Source: Diogma glabrata
Taxonomy: Eukaryota; Arthropoda; Insecta; Diptera; Cylindrotomidae
Length of the DNA: 64,000 bases
Direction of reading: 5' to 3'
NCBI GenBank assembly: GCA_963693315.1
Contig: OY856187.1
Coordinates: 79,806,796 to 79,870,795, forward strand
In this document: positions 33,073 to 44,749 of the stretch, piece after piece
How positions within the stretch are numbered: the stretch's first letter is position 1
How the letters are laid out: each line of letters begins with the position of its first letter
Notes under the pieces: model-generated
Seen by the model: the letters and a program-made list of their open reading frames with translations, nothing else
The model's database searches: none
Told to the model about the DNA's origin: nothing
Position numbers and translations under genes: made by a program

Positions 33073-35232
33073 GGCCAATAAAATTACGGATTGTACGTGT
33101 TGTTGTCTGAATTTTTTTTAATCTCTGAGGGAGGGTACTCACATAATGGACCTGCCGAGTCCACTCGCTCGGGACCTGGGGACTGGAGTTATTCAACAAA
33201 TTTGGCTGAAAATTTTTTCCTTGTAAGCGATGCAACTAGTAAATGGTGCACTTTAGGATACTGGTGCTATGGAACGTTCTTGTTCCTCAAATGTTTTTCT
33301 ATAACTTAAAATTAAATTGTTTAAAATTTTTGCAAAAAACTGCGAAAAAATGTCTAAAAAACGATATTTTTCAATTGAATTTAGTTATTTGCAAATAATT
33401 GTTTATAACATAATTGACCCCTCTATCTTGTAGTTGAAACCTCAGCCAAAAATATAAGCTTTGGAACGTTTCATTCGGCTTAATAGTTTTTGCACAATTC
33501 CATTTTGCACTTAATGTCTAAAAAAAAATGTTAACTTTGGGCAGGCCGCAAGGTCTGAGTTTTTATCTGATCGCAATCTACTTGACGGAAGTCGAAAGGG
33601 TAAAAGGTCTGCTTTAATTAACAACTGCGTTGCCTATACCCATATTCAATATTAACAACAATTACAGCGGTTCAAAAAACGGCGAAAATTCCTTAGTTGC
33701 AAAATTAAATTTCGCAACGAATTTTCAACGTAACGAGATGCGGTTTTAAAATTTGCAAACTGCTTAGAAAACCGAAGATTTTAAAAAATAGGCCTCTCTA
33801 ACAAGATCTGGGACCGAGTTATGGCCCATTTTTTTTAATAACTTAATTATATTTTTAAACAAAAAGTTTATTATTTTGTTGTTAAATTAACATTTATTGT
33901 ATAAATCATGATTTTTACCGAAAAGACAATTTTTTCTCTTTCGGGTCCCTGGAAACAGTACATTTTGCTTTTATTTTTTACATTATGAAAATATTTGTGT
34001 ATTATATTGTTTTGAAATAAAATATTAATCAATTAGTTTTTACTCAATAAGTTATTTAATACATTAATTACTGTAACATTTTAATAAGTAATTAATTACT
34101 TATTTAAGTAATTAATTACTATAAGGACCATTACATATAAGTAGTTCATTACTTTTTCATTAAATTTATTATGATAATGCTCAATTATACATCGCGTCAG
34201 GTACGTGTACTAGTTCGTACGTCTGTTGTATACTACAGTACGTTTCCTTTTTTCATAGAGTATGTTATTAGCAGGAGTCAGAATAGCCAATCGCGTGTTC
34301 GGTAGGTACAGACCCAGAATCTTGTCAGCACAAAAGCATCATTTTGGAGGGAAAGGCTGCGTTCCTGTCAATATATTTCATACAAAATCAAGGTCACAAT
34401 CGCGGTTTTAAAAACAAAATGGGTCATACCTCGGTCCCAAATCATGTTAGAGAGGTTTATTTTTTTAAATCTTCGGTTTTCTAACCACTTAGCAAATTTT
34501 AAAACCGCATCTCGTTAAGTTGAAAATTCGTTGAGAAATTTAATTTTGCAACTAAGGAATTTTCGCCGTTTTTTGAACCGCTGTAATTGTTGTTAATATT
34601 GAATATGGGTATAGGCAACGCAGTTGTTAATTAAAGCTGACATTTTACCCTTTCGACTTCTGTCAAGCAGATTGCGATCAGATAAAAACTCAGACCTTGC
34701 GGTCTGCCCAAATTTAACAACTTTTTTCAAACATTAAGTGCAAAATGGAATTGTGCAAAAACTATTAAGCCGAATGAAACGTTCCAATGCTCATATTTTT
34801 GGTTGAGGTTTTAGCTACAAGATAGAGGGGTCAATTATATTATAAACAATTATTTGCAAATAACTAAATTCAATTGAAAAATATCGTTTTTAGACCTTTT
34901 TTCGCAGTTTTTTGCAAAAATTTGAAACAAAAAAAATTTTTTAATTTTTTTTTAATTTTAAGTTATAGAAAAACATTTAAGGAACAAGAAAGTTCCATAG
35001 CACCAGTATCCTGGTGCCATGGAACGTGCACCATTTACGAGTTATATCGCTTACAAGGAAGCAACAAAAAAATTTCCAGCCGAATTTGTTGAATAACTAC
35101 AGTCGCCAGGTTCCGAGCGAGTGGACTCGGCAGGTCCATTATGTGAGTACCCTACCTCAGAGTTTAAAAAAATTCCGACCTGTAACCGACAACAACACGT
35201 AAGCCATATCTTTTTCCGTTATTCTATGGGCC
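33073..35232. mobile_element. 2.2-kb element with ~0.75-kb inverted arms
   Basis: The left arm (~33,073-33,835) and right arm (~34,405-35,232) are inverted copies along almost their whole length. Landmarks in both include GGACCTGCCGAGTCCACTCG, GCAAGGTCTGAGTTTTTATC and TGCAAAATTAAATTT, and TTCAATTGAATTTAGTTATT. The ends read TAGGCC and GGCCTA, so a TA duplication is possible. The ~570-bp centre has no ORF. It is a very long-TIR foldback or MITE, with no transposase. Confidence 0.8.
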
Positions 35233-35408
35233 TACTAATGTTTTTTTCTTAGAATAGAAGCGTTTATATTAGAATCTAATACAAATTTTATAATTTATTC
35301 TGATTCATTAATTCAATAAAGAAAAAAAAAAGAAAAGTTAACCCTTTTTGATGAGTTTTAAATGTGGTGACCGCACCCCTGCTCCCAATAAAAATTTATC
35401 CTCTTTTT

Positions 35409-36800
35409 TAACCGACTTCCAAAAAGAAGGAGGTTCTGTGTTTCACTGTAGGTATTTTTTTTTATGTATGTACACCGATTTCTCAAAAACGGCTCGTTCG
35501 ATTTGGATGATTTAAATTCTGTTCTATTTGGGTTTATTCCCAGAGGGTCCCATAATTTTTTCTATGATATGAAAAATACCGTTATTCAGAAAATTAGAAA
35601 AAACCATATTTTTAATGCATTTTCGTTGATTTCGTCAGAACATATTATTCTGTTTGGGTGTTGTGGGCAGTATCATATGGCTATACTTGTCGAGGTTATC
35701 GTAAATAAGTTTCTATGACGGGAAATTTGTATGCCATTTGTTCAAAAAATCATAAAACCATAATTAATAGATTGTCACTGATGAAAGTTTTTCCGGTATT
35801 TGAAGTTATTACTTTTAAAACGCTTTCTAGCCGACATTTGCTTTATGACTACACTAAAAATAAAAAAACTTTTTGGAAAAAAATAGAACCGACTTCAGAA
35901 AAAACAAAAGAGGCACAAAAAAGTGAAAAATAACTCAATTGTGGGTTTTAGAGACAAAAATACGTTACATTTTGAGTAATTTAATTTAATTATGCCTTAC
36001 TATAGACAAAAAAATTACGCCATTAAAAAAAGTTACTATATTAAAATAGTTACTTTTTAACCGACTTCCAAAAAGAAGGAGGTTCTGTGTTTCACTGTAG
36101 GTTTTTTTTATGTATGTACACCGATTTCTCGAAAACGGCTCGTTCGGTTTGGATGATTTAAATTGTGTTCTATTTGGGTTTATTCCCAGAGGGTCCCATA
36201 ATTTTTTCTATGATATGAAAAATACCGTTATTCAGAAAATTAGAAAAAAACATATTTTTTATGCATTTTCGTTGATTTCGTCAAAACATATTATTCTGTT
36301 TGAGTGTTGTGGGCAGTATTATATTGCTATACTTGTCGAGGTTATCGTAAATAATTTTCTATGACGGGAAATGTGTATGCTGTTTGTGCAAAAAATCATA
36401 AAACCATAATTAATAGATTGTCACTGATGAAAGTTTTTCCGGTATTTGAAGTTATTACTTTTAAAACGCTTTCTAGCCGACATTTGCTTTATGACTACAC
36501 TAAAAATAAAAAAATAAAAAAACATTTTGAAAAAAAATAGAACCGACTTCAGAAAAAACAAAAGAGGCACAAAAAAGTGAAAAATAACTCAATTGTGGGT
36601 TTTAGAGACAAAAGTACGTTACATTTTGATTAATTTAATTTAATTATGCCTTACTATAGACAAAAAAAATTACGCTATTAAAAAAAGTTACTATATTAAA
36701 ATAGTTACTTTTTATTATAATTATTATAGTTATTATAGTTATTATAATAGTTATTATATTGTAAAAGTTATTTGTAGTACAAAACTGTTCGAAGTCGGTG
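35409..36800 (+). repeat. Two tandem ~650-700-bp repeat units with ACCGACTTCCAAAAAGAAGG start
   Basis: Units begin at 35,409 and 36,059 and are nearly identical, sharing AACGGCTCGTTCG, TATTCCCAGAGGGTCCCATA and AAGAGGCACAAAAAAGTG. Each carries an 84-codon ORF, but almost all differences between the copies change amino acids, which argues against coding. The ACCGACTTCCAAAAAG..GGAGGTT start is, as I recall, common in arthropod dispersed repeats. The unit has a terminal GAAGTCGGTGCCA, giving short ACCGACTTC...GAAGTCGGT ends. Confidence 0.75.
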
Positions 36801-37112
36801 CCACATTGACGAAAAACCAAATAACATGTCTCAGGCTTGGCACCGATTTCCAACAATTTTGTACTACAAATAACTTTTACAATATAATAACTATTATAAC
36901 AACTATAATAACTATAATAATTATAATAAAAAGTAACTATTTTAATATAGTAACTTTTTTAATAGCGTAATTTTTTTGTCTATAGTAAGGCATAATTAAA
37001 TTAAATTAATCAAAATGTAACGTACTTTTGTCTCTACAAGCCACAATTGAGTTATTTTTCACTTTTTTGTGCCTCTTTTGTTTTTTCTGAAGTCGGTTCT
37101 ATTTTTTTTTTT
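36530..37112. repeat. Large palindrome at the end of the tandem array
   Basis: 36,530-36,786 is repeated inverted at 36,862-37,112, including AAAAGAGGCACAAAAAAGTG, TAATTATGCCTTACTATAGA and ATTTGTAGTACAAAA. The centre (GAAGTCGGTGCCA ... TGGCACCGATTTC) is itself inverted. (TTATAA)-like microsatellite lies in both arms. It looks like a third unit inverted onto the array. Confidence 0.85.
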
Positions 37113-38264
37113 GTAATGCTCGATCTGGTCGCCTAACCACTTATATCAAACGTTCTGTTCTTAGATTGGTTGTTCATCTTTTCCTTACGGGTGTTGTAAT
37201 TTTATTTTATTTCATAATTTTTCAAAATAATCGCTCTTAAAGCGGTGAAAAATAAACAGTTCCCAATAGCGTATATCACTATCTTCTGCAAAAACTTATA
37301 TATTTCCTAAACAAATAATTGAATCAACTTTTAACCGACAGTGTAATTTCCATGGTTGTTCTAAATGCTTATTTCAATCAACCTCATTATATAGTTATAT
37401 AAATTTTTATAAAGTAAATAAACACAAAATATTGGCGCCAACAAATCTCCCCACGTAAAAAATATCCTTCAAGAACAACAACATACATATGCACAAACTT
37501 TTGTAGGTAGGTTTGCGTATATGCTAAAATATATAGAACATGTGTTTCTTTACTCAATTCTCAAAACAATACATCCGTACAAGAATCCACACTAACTACT
37601 TTTGATTTTGTTAAGTTAAATAAAATCTTAATAAAAGATAGGGAAGAAATAATTTTTCCATTCTTAACTTAATTTATTCTTTCAATAAAGTTCAATTCAT
37701 AAAAAACGCTTTCCAGTTTCCAGAATATTCATTTAAAATATCATATTTTACAATAAAGAATTTCATCATCCAATAAATACGTTAATTATAAGATCTTGAG
37801 ACAAAACTATAAATTCATAATTGATTAGAAAAGGAAAACAACAAAACAAAAATTTAAAGAATGATTTTTGTTTTTATTTATCGTGAGAAAAAAAATTATA
37901 CAACTTTCTTGGTACGAAGACCAATTCAAAAACAAATGTCTATGTATGAGTTTGTTTTAGTTTTGTTTTTCTTTAATCGGTTCACAGCAGTCTTTTTCGG
38001 TTTGAATTTTATTTATTTATTTTGTTTTTTTTTTTTTATTTTCGTTGTTTACCAACAAAAATCAACTATGTATATAGGGTTGTGCTGGCGGTTAGATTTT
38101 TATTATTGGAATGTTGCAGCCAAACTATCGCTTGAATTTTAATTTTTATCAGATAAATACAAAATATTTAAAAAAAACGTGTTGCGTCATACATGCACAT
38201 TTTTTTTCAAACAGTTGTTTGTCGATAGCAATGTTCCATTATTTGTTTGTCATTAGCCGTGTTT
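37113..38264. other. Unassigned AT-rich stretch
   Basis: A 93-codon frame at 37,861-38,142 is Phe-rich low complexity and not called. Nothing else was seen. Confidence 0.4.
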
Positions 38265-38345
38265 GATTTGACTGAAGCAACTGATACAACTGAAAAATTG
38301 AATGCAATTGTTGTTGTTTTTTCAGTTGTTTCAGTCAAATCGAAC
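38265..38345. repeat. Small hairpin MITE-like sequence (~80 bp)
   Basis: GTTTGATTTGACTGAAGCAA and TTTCAGTCAAATCGAAC form inverted arms of ~25 bp around an AATTGCATT-type core. Confidence 0.5.
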
Positions 38346-38349
38346 GCAC

Positions 38350-39109
38350 CTAATACATACATGAAAGTTGATTTATGCATTGCTTGGATATCGTTAGATC
38401 ACCTTCCACCATAAATTTCAATAAAGTATAATAATTCTAATCAGATTTTGTTTAAGGTCTAGTCAAACGGTTTTACTGACGGACAAACTATATTGTTATG
38501 TTGTTTTCCTTAGTAGATTTTTTTCTATGCTCATGCATCGCGTGTCGTTTTAATGCCATAAAAATGCCACATATATATTTTTTTGCAATGTTTAATTAGT
38601 CCACACATCGATTGGTAACAAAATTTTTTATTTACAAAGGAGTACAAATAGAAACTTTTTTTATCTTAATTAATAATTTTTGTATTTGTTTGACTATACG
38701 AAAATAACAATTGATTTTTTTATTATTATTTTGCCGTTATGTTGTACTGATGAAGTTATAAAATAATGAGAAAAAAGAAACTTCGTCGGTTCTTTCTAAT
38801 ACAAACACCGTAAAGTTGATTTGAAGAAAAATATATGATGTATAAAAAAAAATTAACGTTGGAGCAACTAATGTTTTTTTTAAATTGGTTGTGAATTACG
38901 GTTTCAAGAGTTAATTTTGAGTTAAATAAAAATATATAGCTAATAATTTCAGAAAGTCTTTAACAAACTGAGTCACTTGATCGTTACAAAATATCGTTAC
39001 CTTTCCCAAGATATAAGTTACAGACACAAATCTAGAGGAACGCAAAGTAATTTCCATTATTCTATTTGACAACCAATGGATATTGTTATAATTTTCGAAT
39101 TTTTAAAGA
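38350..39109. other. Unassigned stretch
   Basis: No ORF or repeat supported. Confidence 0.4.
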
Positions 39110-39500
39110 CAAAAAAAATGTTTTCAACATCAAGCTTTTTTAAATGAAAAGTGTTGTGTAAAGCCACTTCTACACGATGGTTTTTCGCATCATGCGTCCA
39201 ACGTTTGAAGGTGTTCGTAGCACCGTGTATAAGTGGCTTAATAGGAATTACAATATGTGTCACAACATTTATAGATACCTTTAAGCCCAACGTCTCATAA
39301 TAACATGTATACATTTTTTTGTTTAATTTAAAATGTGCTGAAACCTAACTAAAATGAGGTTGCCAATAATCCCGCTATGGGGCTATGCATTCACTGAATA
39401 AAGTAAACAACTGAATCCCTTATATATGCACCTTGGCTAGTGATATCTCAGTGCTATTGCCAATGGTTTGCGATATTTCACATTAACTGGTATGCAAATA
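39110..39500 (-). repeat. Repeat family A copy with nested 78-bp insertion
   Basis: The minus-strand copy runs from AAAAGTGTTGTG and AATTACAATATGTGTCACAA to TAGTGATATCTCAGTGCTAT. Its middle is shortened relative to 28,155-28,745. Confidence 0.6.
39161..39238. mobile_element. 78-bp miniature element in family A, TA target
   Basis: AAGCCACTTCTACACG and CGTGTATAAGTGGCTT form inverted ends, flanked by TA at 39,159-39,160 and 39,239-39,240. The paralogous site at 3,085-3,105 reads GTGTTGTGTTAAAGGAATTA without the insertion. Confidence 0.7.
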
Positions 39501-39764
39501 GCATATACATTTCAATTATCATGATAGAACGAAAATCTTTTTCTCTATGATGGCAGATAAAAAGTCTATTTTCAAGCCGGCTCAATCCACTGTGAAAATG
39601 TTTTTTTTCCTCTAGCGTAAAAAGAATAACAAATTGTAGTTGATATGGTATTTTTAAATAATTTTACAAAGTTTTTAAAATAAAGCAACCATTAAAAAAT
39701 AGAATATGAATTTTGAATGTTATTTTGTCGATTTCAAATTTAATAATTTCTAATAAATATCGTT

Positions 39765-40290
39765 TATCAGCAAACGGCTGTAAAGTTGTACTTAACTGCC
39801 GCTAAGGAGAAGGTTAAACTTTTACTTTTTGACGTATAATCAATGCGGCTGTAAAGTAAGTCCATTTTTATTTTTTTACGGAGGCAGTAAAGTAACTTTC
39901 ATATTTTTACGGCGGAAGTAAAGTAATTTCCATATTTTTACGGCGGCAGTAAAGTAAATTTCATATTTTTACGGCGGCAGTAAAGTAACATAACATGAGA
40001 TTATGAATTTGTTCAAAACAGCATTCATTTCAATCCAATGAATTAAAATCAATAAAAATTAATTTCAGAAAATGGGTAATAACCTCATATTACCTTTTTT
40101 AAATCATATTTATAAAAAATTTGATGTATTATGAATTTCATATTTATAAAAAAATTACAGCGTTTGCCTAAAAAATAGTGTATTGAATTCGAAGCTAAAG
40201 TGACTTTTTGTGTTTCATCTATAAATGTCAAACTATAGACTCAACACAAAAAGTAGCACTTTAGCTCCTAACTAAATAATGTGCTATTAT
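39765..40290 (+). mobile_element. Repeat family B, copy 2 with four minisatellite units
   Basis: It starts TTATCAGCAAACGGCTGTAA. Four ~31-bp units of the form TTTTTACGGCGGCAGTAAAG lie at about 39,878-40,000. It ends with the hairpin GCTAAAGTGACTTTTTGTGT ... ACACAAAAAGTAGCACTTTA. No coding. Confidence 0.75.
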
Positions 40291-41349
40291 ATATTTTCTA
40301 TCATAGAAAAAATTGTATTTCCTACGCGAGATAAAAACATTTTACGATCGTGAAATTGCCCTACTCGACGCTAACGCGTTTCGTGAAGAAATTTTCACTT
40401 ACGAAAAACCAGAGTTTTGTAGCAAAATGTACTTATCGTCATCATAAAATATTTGTTATTGTTTGTATAATGCAAAAACAATATCTCAATTTCGTAAAAA
40501 TACAATTGGTAGGAATTTAGCAATGTTTAAATGACATATCACATAAACTAATTTTATAGTGCGATCTTTCCAGAAATTGATTAAATTGATTAATTGACGA
40601 ATTGCAGTAAAAAAAACAAGTCGTAAACGAGGAGTTGTTATAGTTGTAGAATCATATAAGTGAATTTTTCCAATAACGGTTTTAGTATTTTGCCAATTAA
40701 CTGTTGGAGGTTTAACAAAGCAATCAACAAAGTTGACGTGTGGTAAGGTAAATCAACCCTGATGCTACAAAGAAAACAATAAATACAACTATTATCACTT
40801 GGAGGAAAAAAATTGCACCCTCTGATGACCTGTTAGAGTAGACTGGATACAATCAAACACTTTCCATGTTTGGAATAATATTGTTACGAGTCTAAATATT
40901 TAATATACGCAATGAAATACAAAACAATTAATTGTATTCAACCTTAATTTTCGATATATCGATATGTATGTATAATGTTTCAAAAATAAAATCAAGGTCA
41001 CATTCGTTTCTAAGAACAAGGGTCAAAAAATGAAATAAAATATATCGAAAATAATAACGTAGGTAGATTTCTGTTCTAGAGATTTCTTTGTAAAGAATGG
41101 ATTTTCCTAGAATATATGAGAAATTATGCAGAATTGTATATGAGGAATTCCTTTTGCAATATCAAATTAGTTTTAAATTAGGCTGCGTGCGTATTACTAT
41201 TATTATTATTTATTTTCGGATAATATACAATTCATTTACAAATACTTACATAAGTTACATCATTTTCATCACTTATATTAAACTTGTATTATCACTATTT
41301 TGTACATTTTCTACTTTTCTACTTTAAAGACTAATTAAAAACATTTAAA
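40291..41349. other. Unassigned stretch
   Basis: Near 40,985 a short AATCAAGGTCACA block resembles 34,380 in the long-arm element. No gene supported. Confidence 0.4.
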
Positions 41350-41740
41350 TACAAAGATAAAGTGGAATAAAAGTTTAGGCTGAACTGAAAAAATCCCGAA
41401 CAGCCTTAGAGAAACCTTTAATAGAAGACAATGACTTCAGAACATCTGGCCTAATGGAGTTGTAAGTTTTGGGTCCATAACCCATATTTGAGAAGCAACA
41501 TACGAAGAATTGTGTTTAGGAATTATAAAGTTGTTGTTTCGCAGTCTGGCGGAAACGATCACTCTCGATAATAGATACTGCGGCAACTTATTCGCCTTAA
41601 TACGATGCATAAAAATAGAGAGTCTATATTTCAAGGAGTTAATCAAATTGCAATTCAGAATGGTGTAGGTTTTGGAAGAGATACATACGATCATGTCTTC
41701 TGACATTGTAGATAAATCATAGCTGTGATAGCACAATCGA
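41350..41740 (-). pseudogene. LINE ORF2 C-terminal tail fragment
   Basis: The minus strand gives SLKYRLSIFMHRIKANKLPQ, YLLSRVIVSARLRNNNFIIP, HNSSYVASQIWVMDPK and, in a shifted frame, YNSIRPDVLKSL. This is the typical C-terminal end of an insect LINE ORF2 (helical tail after RT, with 'R.NNNF..P..N.SY...Q.W' and 'YNS+P'). The upstream RT is not readable. There is one frameshift near 41,450. Confidence 0.6.
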
Positions 41741-42049
41741 TAAAGGCAACTCTAAGCTTACTCTCACTAGTCTTATCTAGTTTGCAAAATATGACATCTC
41801 CATACATAATGATAGAAACATTGAACAAGTAAGGACCTTACATTTTACAAGCATAAGACGGAGCTTAGTTGGAAGTAGACGAGCATTAGCCCACTACTAG
41901 CGGAAAATTCATGTCTTAAAATATGTTTGGTTAGGTCCAGTTTATGCTATTTTATTAAAAATTAATTAATTTTCTTCAGAATATTATAATTTTTTAGGTT
42001 AAGTTTTTCAATTAAATAAGTTTGTTTAATTGTTACCGAAACCGGTAAA

Positions 42050-42145
42050 AAATTAGAACCTTACCGGTTTTTTGATAATGCAATTTTGGGCGATTTACCG
42101 GTTAACCGGTTAACAGATTAACCGGTATTGCAAACCCTTGGGCTT
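42050..42145. repeat. Orphan hAT-like terminus
   Basis: ACCGGTTAACCGGTTAACAG and CCGGTATTGCAAACCCTTG look like the end of a hAT element (CAAGGGTTTGCAATACCGG in reverse) with subterminal CCGGT repeats. The opposite end is not found in the window. Confidence 0.45.
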
Positions 42146-42244
42146 TATAAAAGAATTTTTGAAAAAGGAATTGATGACATTTTGTAAAAAATTTTGCTTT
42201 TGCTGTCTGTTTTTCTAAACTAAATAAAATATTTTTTATCTACA

Positions 42245-42785
42245 TTTGTAAAATAGTATATCATTGAATTAGGAGCTAAAGTTGTACTTTTTGTGTTGAG
42301 TTTATAGTTTGGCGGCCGACCGTAGGGAGGCCGACAATTATAGACGAAACACAAAAAGTCGCTTTAGCTCTGAATTCAATAAACTATTTTTTCGGCAAAC
42401 GTTTAAATTTGTTTAAAAATATGAAATTAATTTTTTATAAATTTTTTTTAGGTAATAAATTTTCTGAAATTAATTTTTATTGATTTTGATTCATTAAAAT
42501 GAACTAAAATGCATTCTATTTTGAACTAATTCATAATATCATATTATTTTACTTTACTGCCGCCGCAAAAATATGAAAATTACTTTACTGCCGCCGTAAA
42601 AATATGAAAATTACTTTACAGCCGCCGTAAAAATATGAAAGTTACTTTACAGTCGCCGGCAGATAAAATAAAAATGGCGTTACTTTTGCAGCCGCCGGCT
42701 AAAAAGTAAGGCTTTAGCTACTCTTTACTCTACTCTTAAAGTTAAACTTTACAGCCGTTTGCCGAAAAAAATATTTACTCACGAC
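42245..42785 (-). mobile_element. Repeat family B, copy 3 (inverted) with four to five minisatellite units
   Basis: The hairpin AGGAGCTAAAGTTGTACTTT ... AAAAAGTCGCTTTAGCTC comes first. It is followed by TTTTTTCGGCAAACGT, units of ACTTTACTGCCGCCGTAAAA at 42,548-42,700, and the terminal CAGCCGTTTGCCGAAAAAAA. It has the same layout as 39,765-40,290 on the opposite strand. Confidence 0.75.
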
Positions 42786-42825
42786 ACAGACAATTTGTCT
42801 GTTACTGTTAAGACATAAAAAGCGG

Positions 42826-42962
42826 AATAAAACGTGCGTTCATTCGTTGTGTTTTTTTTAAACCAATCATATTCCTTAAAAGTGACGAGTTCTTCTTCTT
42901 CATTTTGTTTTTAAGGAATATGATTGGTTTAAAAAAAATACTGAACGAATGAACGTACGTAG
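42826..42962. repeat. Hairpin MITE (~137 bp)
   Basis: Arms with CGTTCATTCGTT, AAACCAATCATATTCCTTAA and their inverted copies surround a ~35-bp GAAGAAGAA-type loop. Pairing covers ~45 bp per arm. Confidence 0.75.
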
Positions 42963-43404
42963 GGCTGCAACTGAAAAAGCTTTATTATCTGACGCTTTTC
43001 GATGTTTGTTTCTTATTTATTTGTTTTTCTTCTGACTAACGAGATTCCTTAGGCTGAGAATTAAATTAACATGCGAACTGTGAATGGTTTTATTAACCAA
43101 TTGCAGAAATAAGATCTTTGTGATAAATATAAAATTCTTTTTACTATTACTTATTTATAAAATTTGCAGTTTACAATTTGCATGTTTGCAGTTTTTTGAG
43201 TAATACATGTATAGTCATTACCATATTTATCAAGGTTAGTGAGCGCTAGATAATCGACAAAAAAAACAGAATGAATGTTAGTAGAAACAACAAACCAACT
43301 GTAGCAGACCAAAAATGTATCGCGAACCAAAAGAGCGAAAACGAGAGTAACTGGAACGGGGTACGTAGGTACTTGACATTAAAATAAAACTAATTGATAC
43401 TTCG

Positions 43405-43583
43405 ATGGCTGAAAAACCAGGTGAGAATAAAAGCCAAGCGGGTAGGACTCCGCAAAGGGAAACTATGGTGGTGGTAATTGGTGATCTTTTGTGTAAGTGT
43501 TAATCCCTGATTAACATTTATTCAGTTTGTGGTTTTCGAACATGCCAAAAATCTTTAATTATCATTCATAGGAGGCAAACATG
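43405..43583 (+). other. Candidate 5' exon pair (low confidence)
   Basis: ATG at 43,405 opens MAEKP and meets a good donor G|GTGAGA at 43,421. An acceptor TCATTCATAG ends at 43,571, then a 12-nt segment GAGGCAAACATG is followed by another good donor GTGAGT. The join keeps frame (MAEKPGGKHG). The 151-nt intron length suits an insect. No downstream exon could be matched. This rests on splice signals only. Confidence 0.2.
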
Positions 43584-44404
43584 GTGAGTTTCTATTGAAC
43601 CTATTATATAACGTGCTCTATACAAATGAATTGGTGTAAGCAGCAAGGCTCAGAAGCAAATCCTATAAAAACCACTATGACCATTAGAATTGGTTGTTTT
43701 TCACTTTCACCAAAACGATCCACAATTTTATTTTTGTAGCACAATGGAACGTGGACAAATTTTGGTCTCGTTAGTTTGGTGAGCAAAAACTTTTCGTGAT
43801 ACCAACTGGTAGAAAGAAGCTCTAACAAAAAATTTTTTCCCATCTGCACAAGTAGCAACATTGTTAAAATTCGTTAAATCCAAACAAAACCTTCCCATTT
43901 GCGTCATATTTCCTATAACAACCTCCATATTTTCAAGTAACTCTTTTTGTTGTTGGTAGTTTATGTTAATTTTAAAACCATTTATAGCGTGTTTTTATTT
44001 TTTCACATTGTAACTTTTTTATATATGTACGGTATATGACTTTCTTCAAAATAACAACAATAAAAAAAATTATGTATAGTTTATACATAAATAAACAATG
44101 GATTAGTCATACGAACATAATTTGTAGTTCAATATAATAAAAGAAACAACAAACCAATACCATTCACTTCTTTGTGGTAATAATTTTAATATACCAACAA
44201 CAAAAACTTCAGTCTATATCAATTTATATCGAATTTTTATTTTATCGATCACAGTTGATTAAATTGAATTATTTTCTATTTAAAAACTTAAAGATTTTTT
44301 TCCTACAATGAATGGTTCAAAGAATATGATTTTTTGTTCATAAGTTAAAATACAAAGAAAATTTGGTTTAATCACGGCTAAGAATAAATATTTCGTTAGT
44401 ATAA
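43584..44404. other. Unassigned stretch
   Basis: Overlapping minus-strand frames at 43,604-43,928 (85 and 66 codons) cover a slightly more GC-rich part but show no domain. Nothing is called. Confidence 0.35.
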
Positions 44405-44749
44405 ATGGTGGGAATACCATTTAAATTTTGTATCATAAAAAAACCGACAAAAATTGCATATTTTTATATCAGATACGAGGGTGAATATAGAGGTTTTTCG
44501 GTTAAAAAAAATCCAGATTATTTATTTTTAGCTAAGTTACTATCAGCCATACCTTATAACTCGAATGTAGAGTTACAGAAAAATGGAAGTTTAACTGAGT
44601 CACTGAATGAACACCGTGATCGAATGATTGTTTTTTGTAATTGTTGTTTTGTAAAAGAAAATCGTCTTCTTATGAAAGAAAGATTAAACCTTTTAGATGG
44701 AAAATCGAATCAAGACGTCGATGATATGAATCCAACTATCTTTTCTTGA
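44405..44749 (+). CDS. Hypothetical 114-residue ORF
   Basis: ATG-to-stop frame of 114 codons with mixed composition. It opens MVGIPFKFCIIKKPTKIAYF. The second half is acidic/basic and protein-like: SLTESLNEHRDRMIVFCNCC and LMKERLNLLDGKSNQDVDDM. AATAAA follows within ~30 nt of the stop (44,771). An in-frame TAA stands directly before the ATG, so the frame cannot extend upstream without splicing. I recognise no family and no transposon motif. It could be a small gene, a terminal exon or a long chance ORF. Confidence 0.33.
   Translation: MVGIPFKFCIIKKPTKIAYFYIRYEGEYRGFSVKKNPDYLFLAKLLSAIPYNSNVELQKNGSLTESLNEHRDRMIVFCNCCFVKENRLLMKERLNLLDGKSNQDVDDMNPTIFS

Noticed and set aside
35464..36364. Two 84-codon ORFs (35,464-35,718 and 36,110-36,364) conserved between tandem units
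   Set aside because: Almost every base difference between the copies changes an amino acid, so there is no sign of selection on the protein. The conservation is explained by recent duplication.
39878..40000. Regular ~31-bp repeats that superficially resemble a CRISPR array
   Set aside because: Units are contiguous with no unique spacers, no cas genes exist and the genome is eukaryotic. It is a minisatellite within a mobile element.
43604..43928. Overlapping minus-strand ORFs of 85 and 66 codons
   Set aside because: Different frames over the same DNA, neither with a motif; at most one could be real and nothing decides which.
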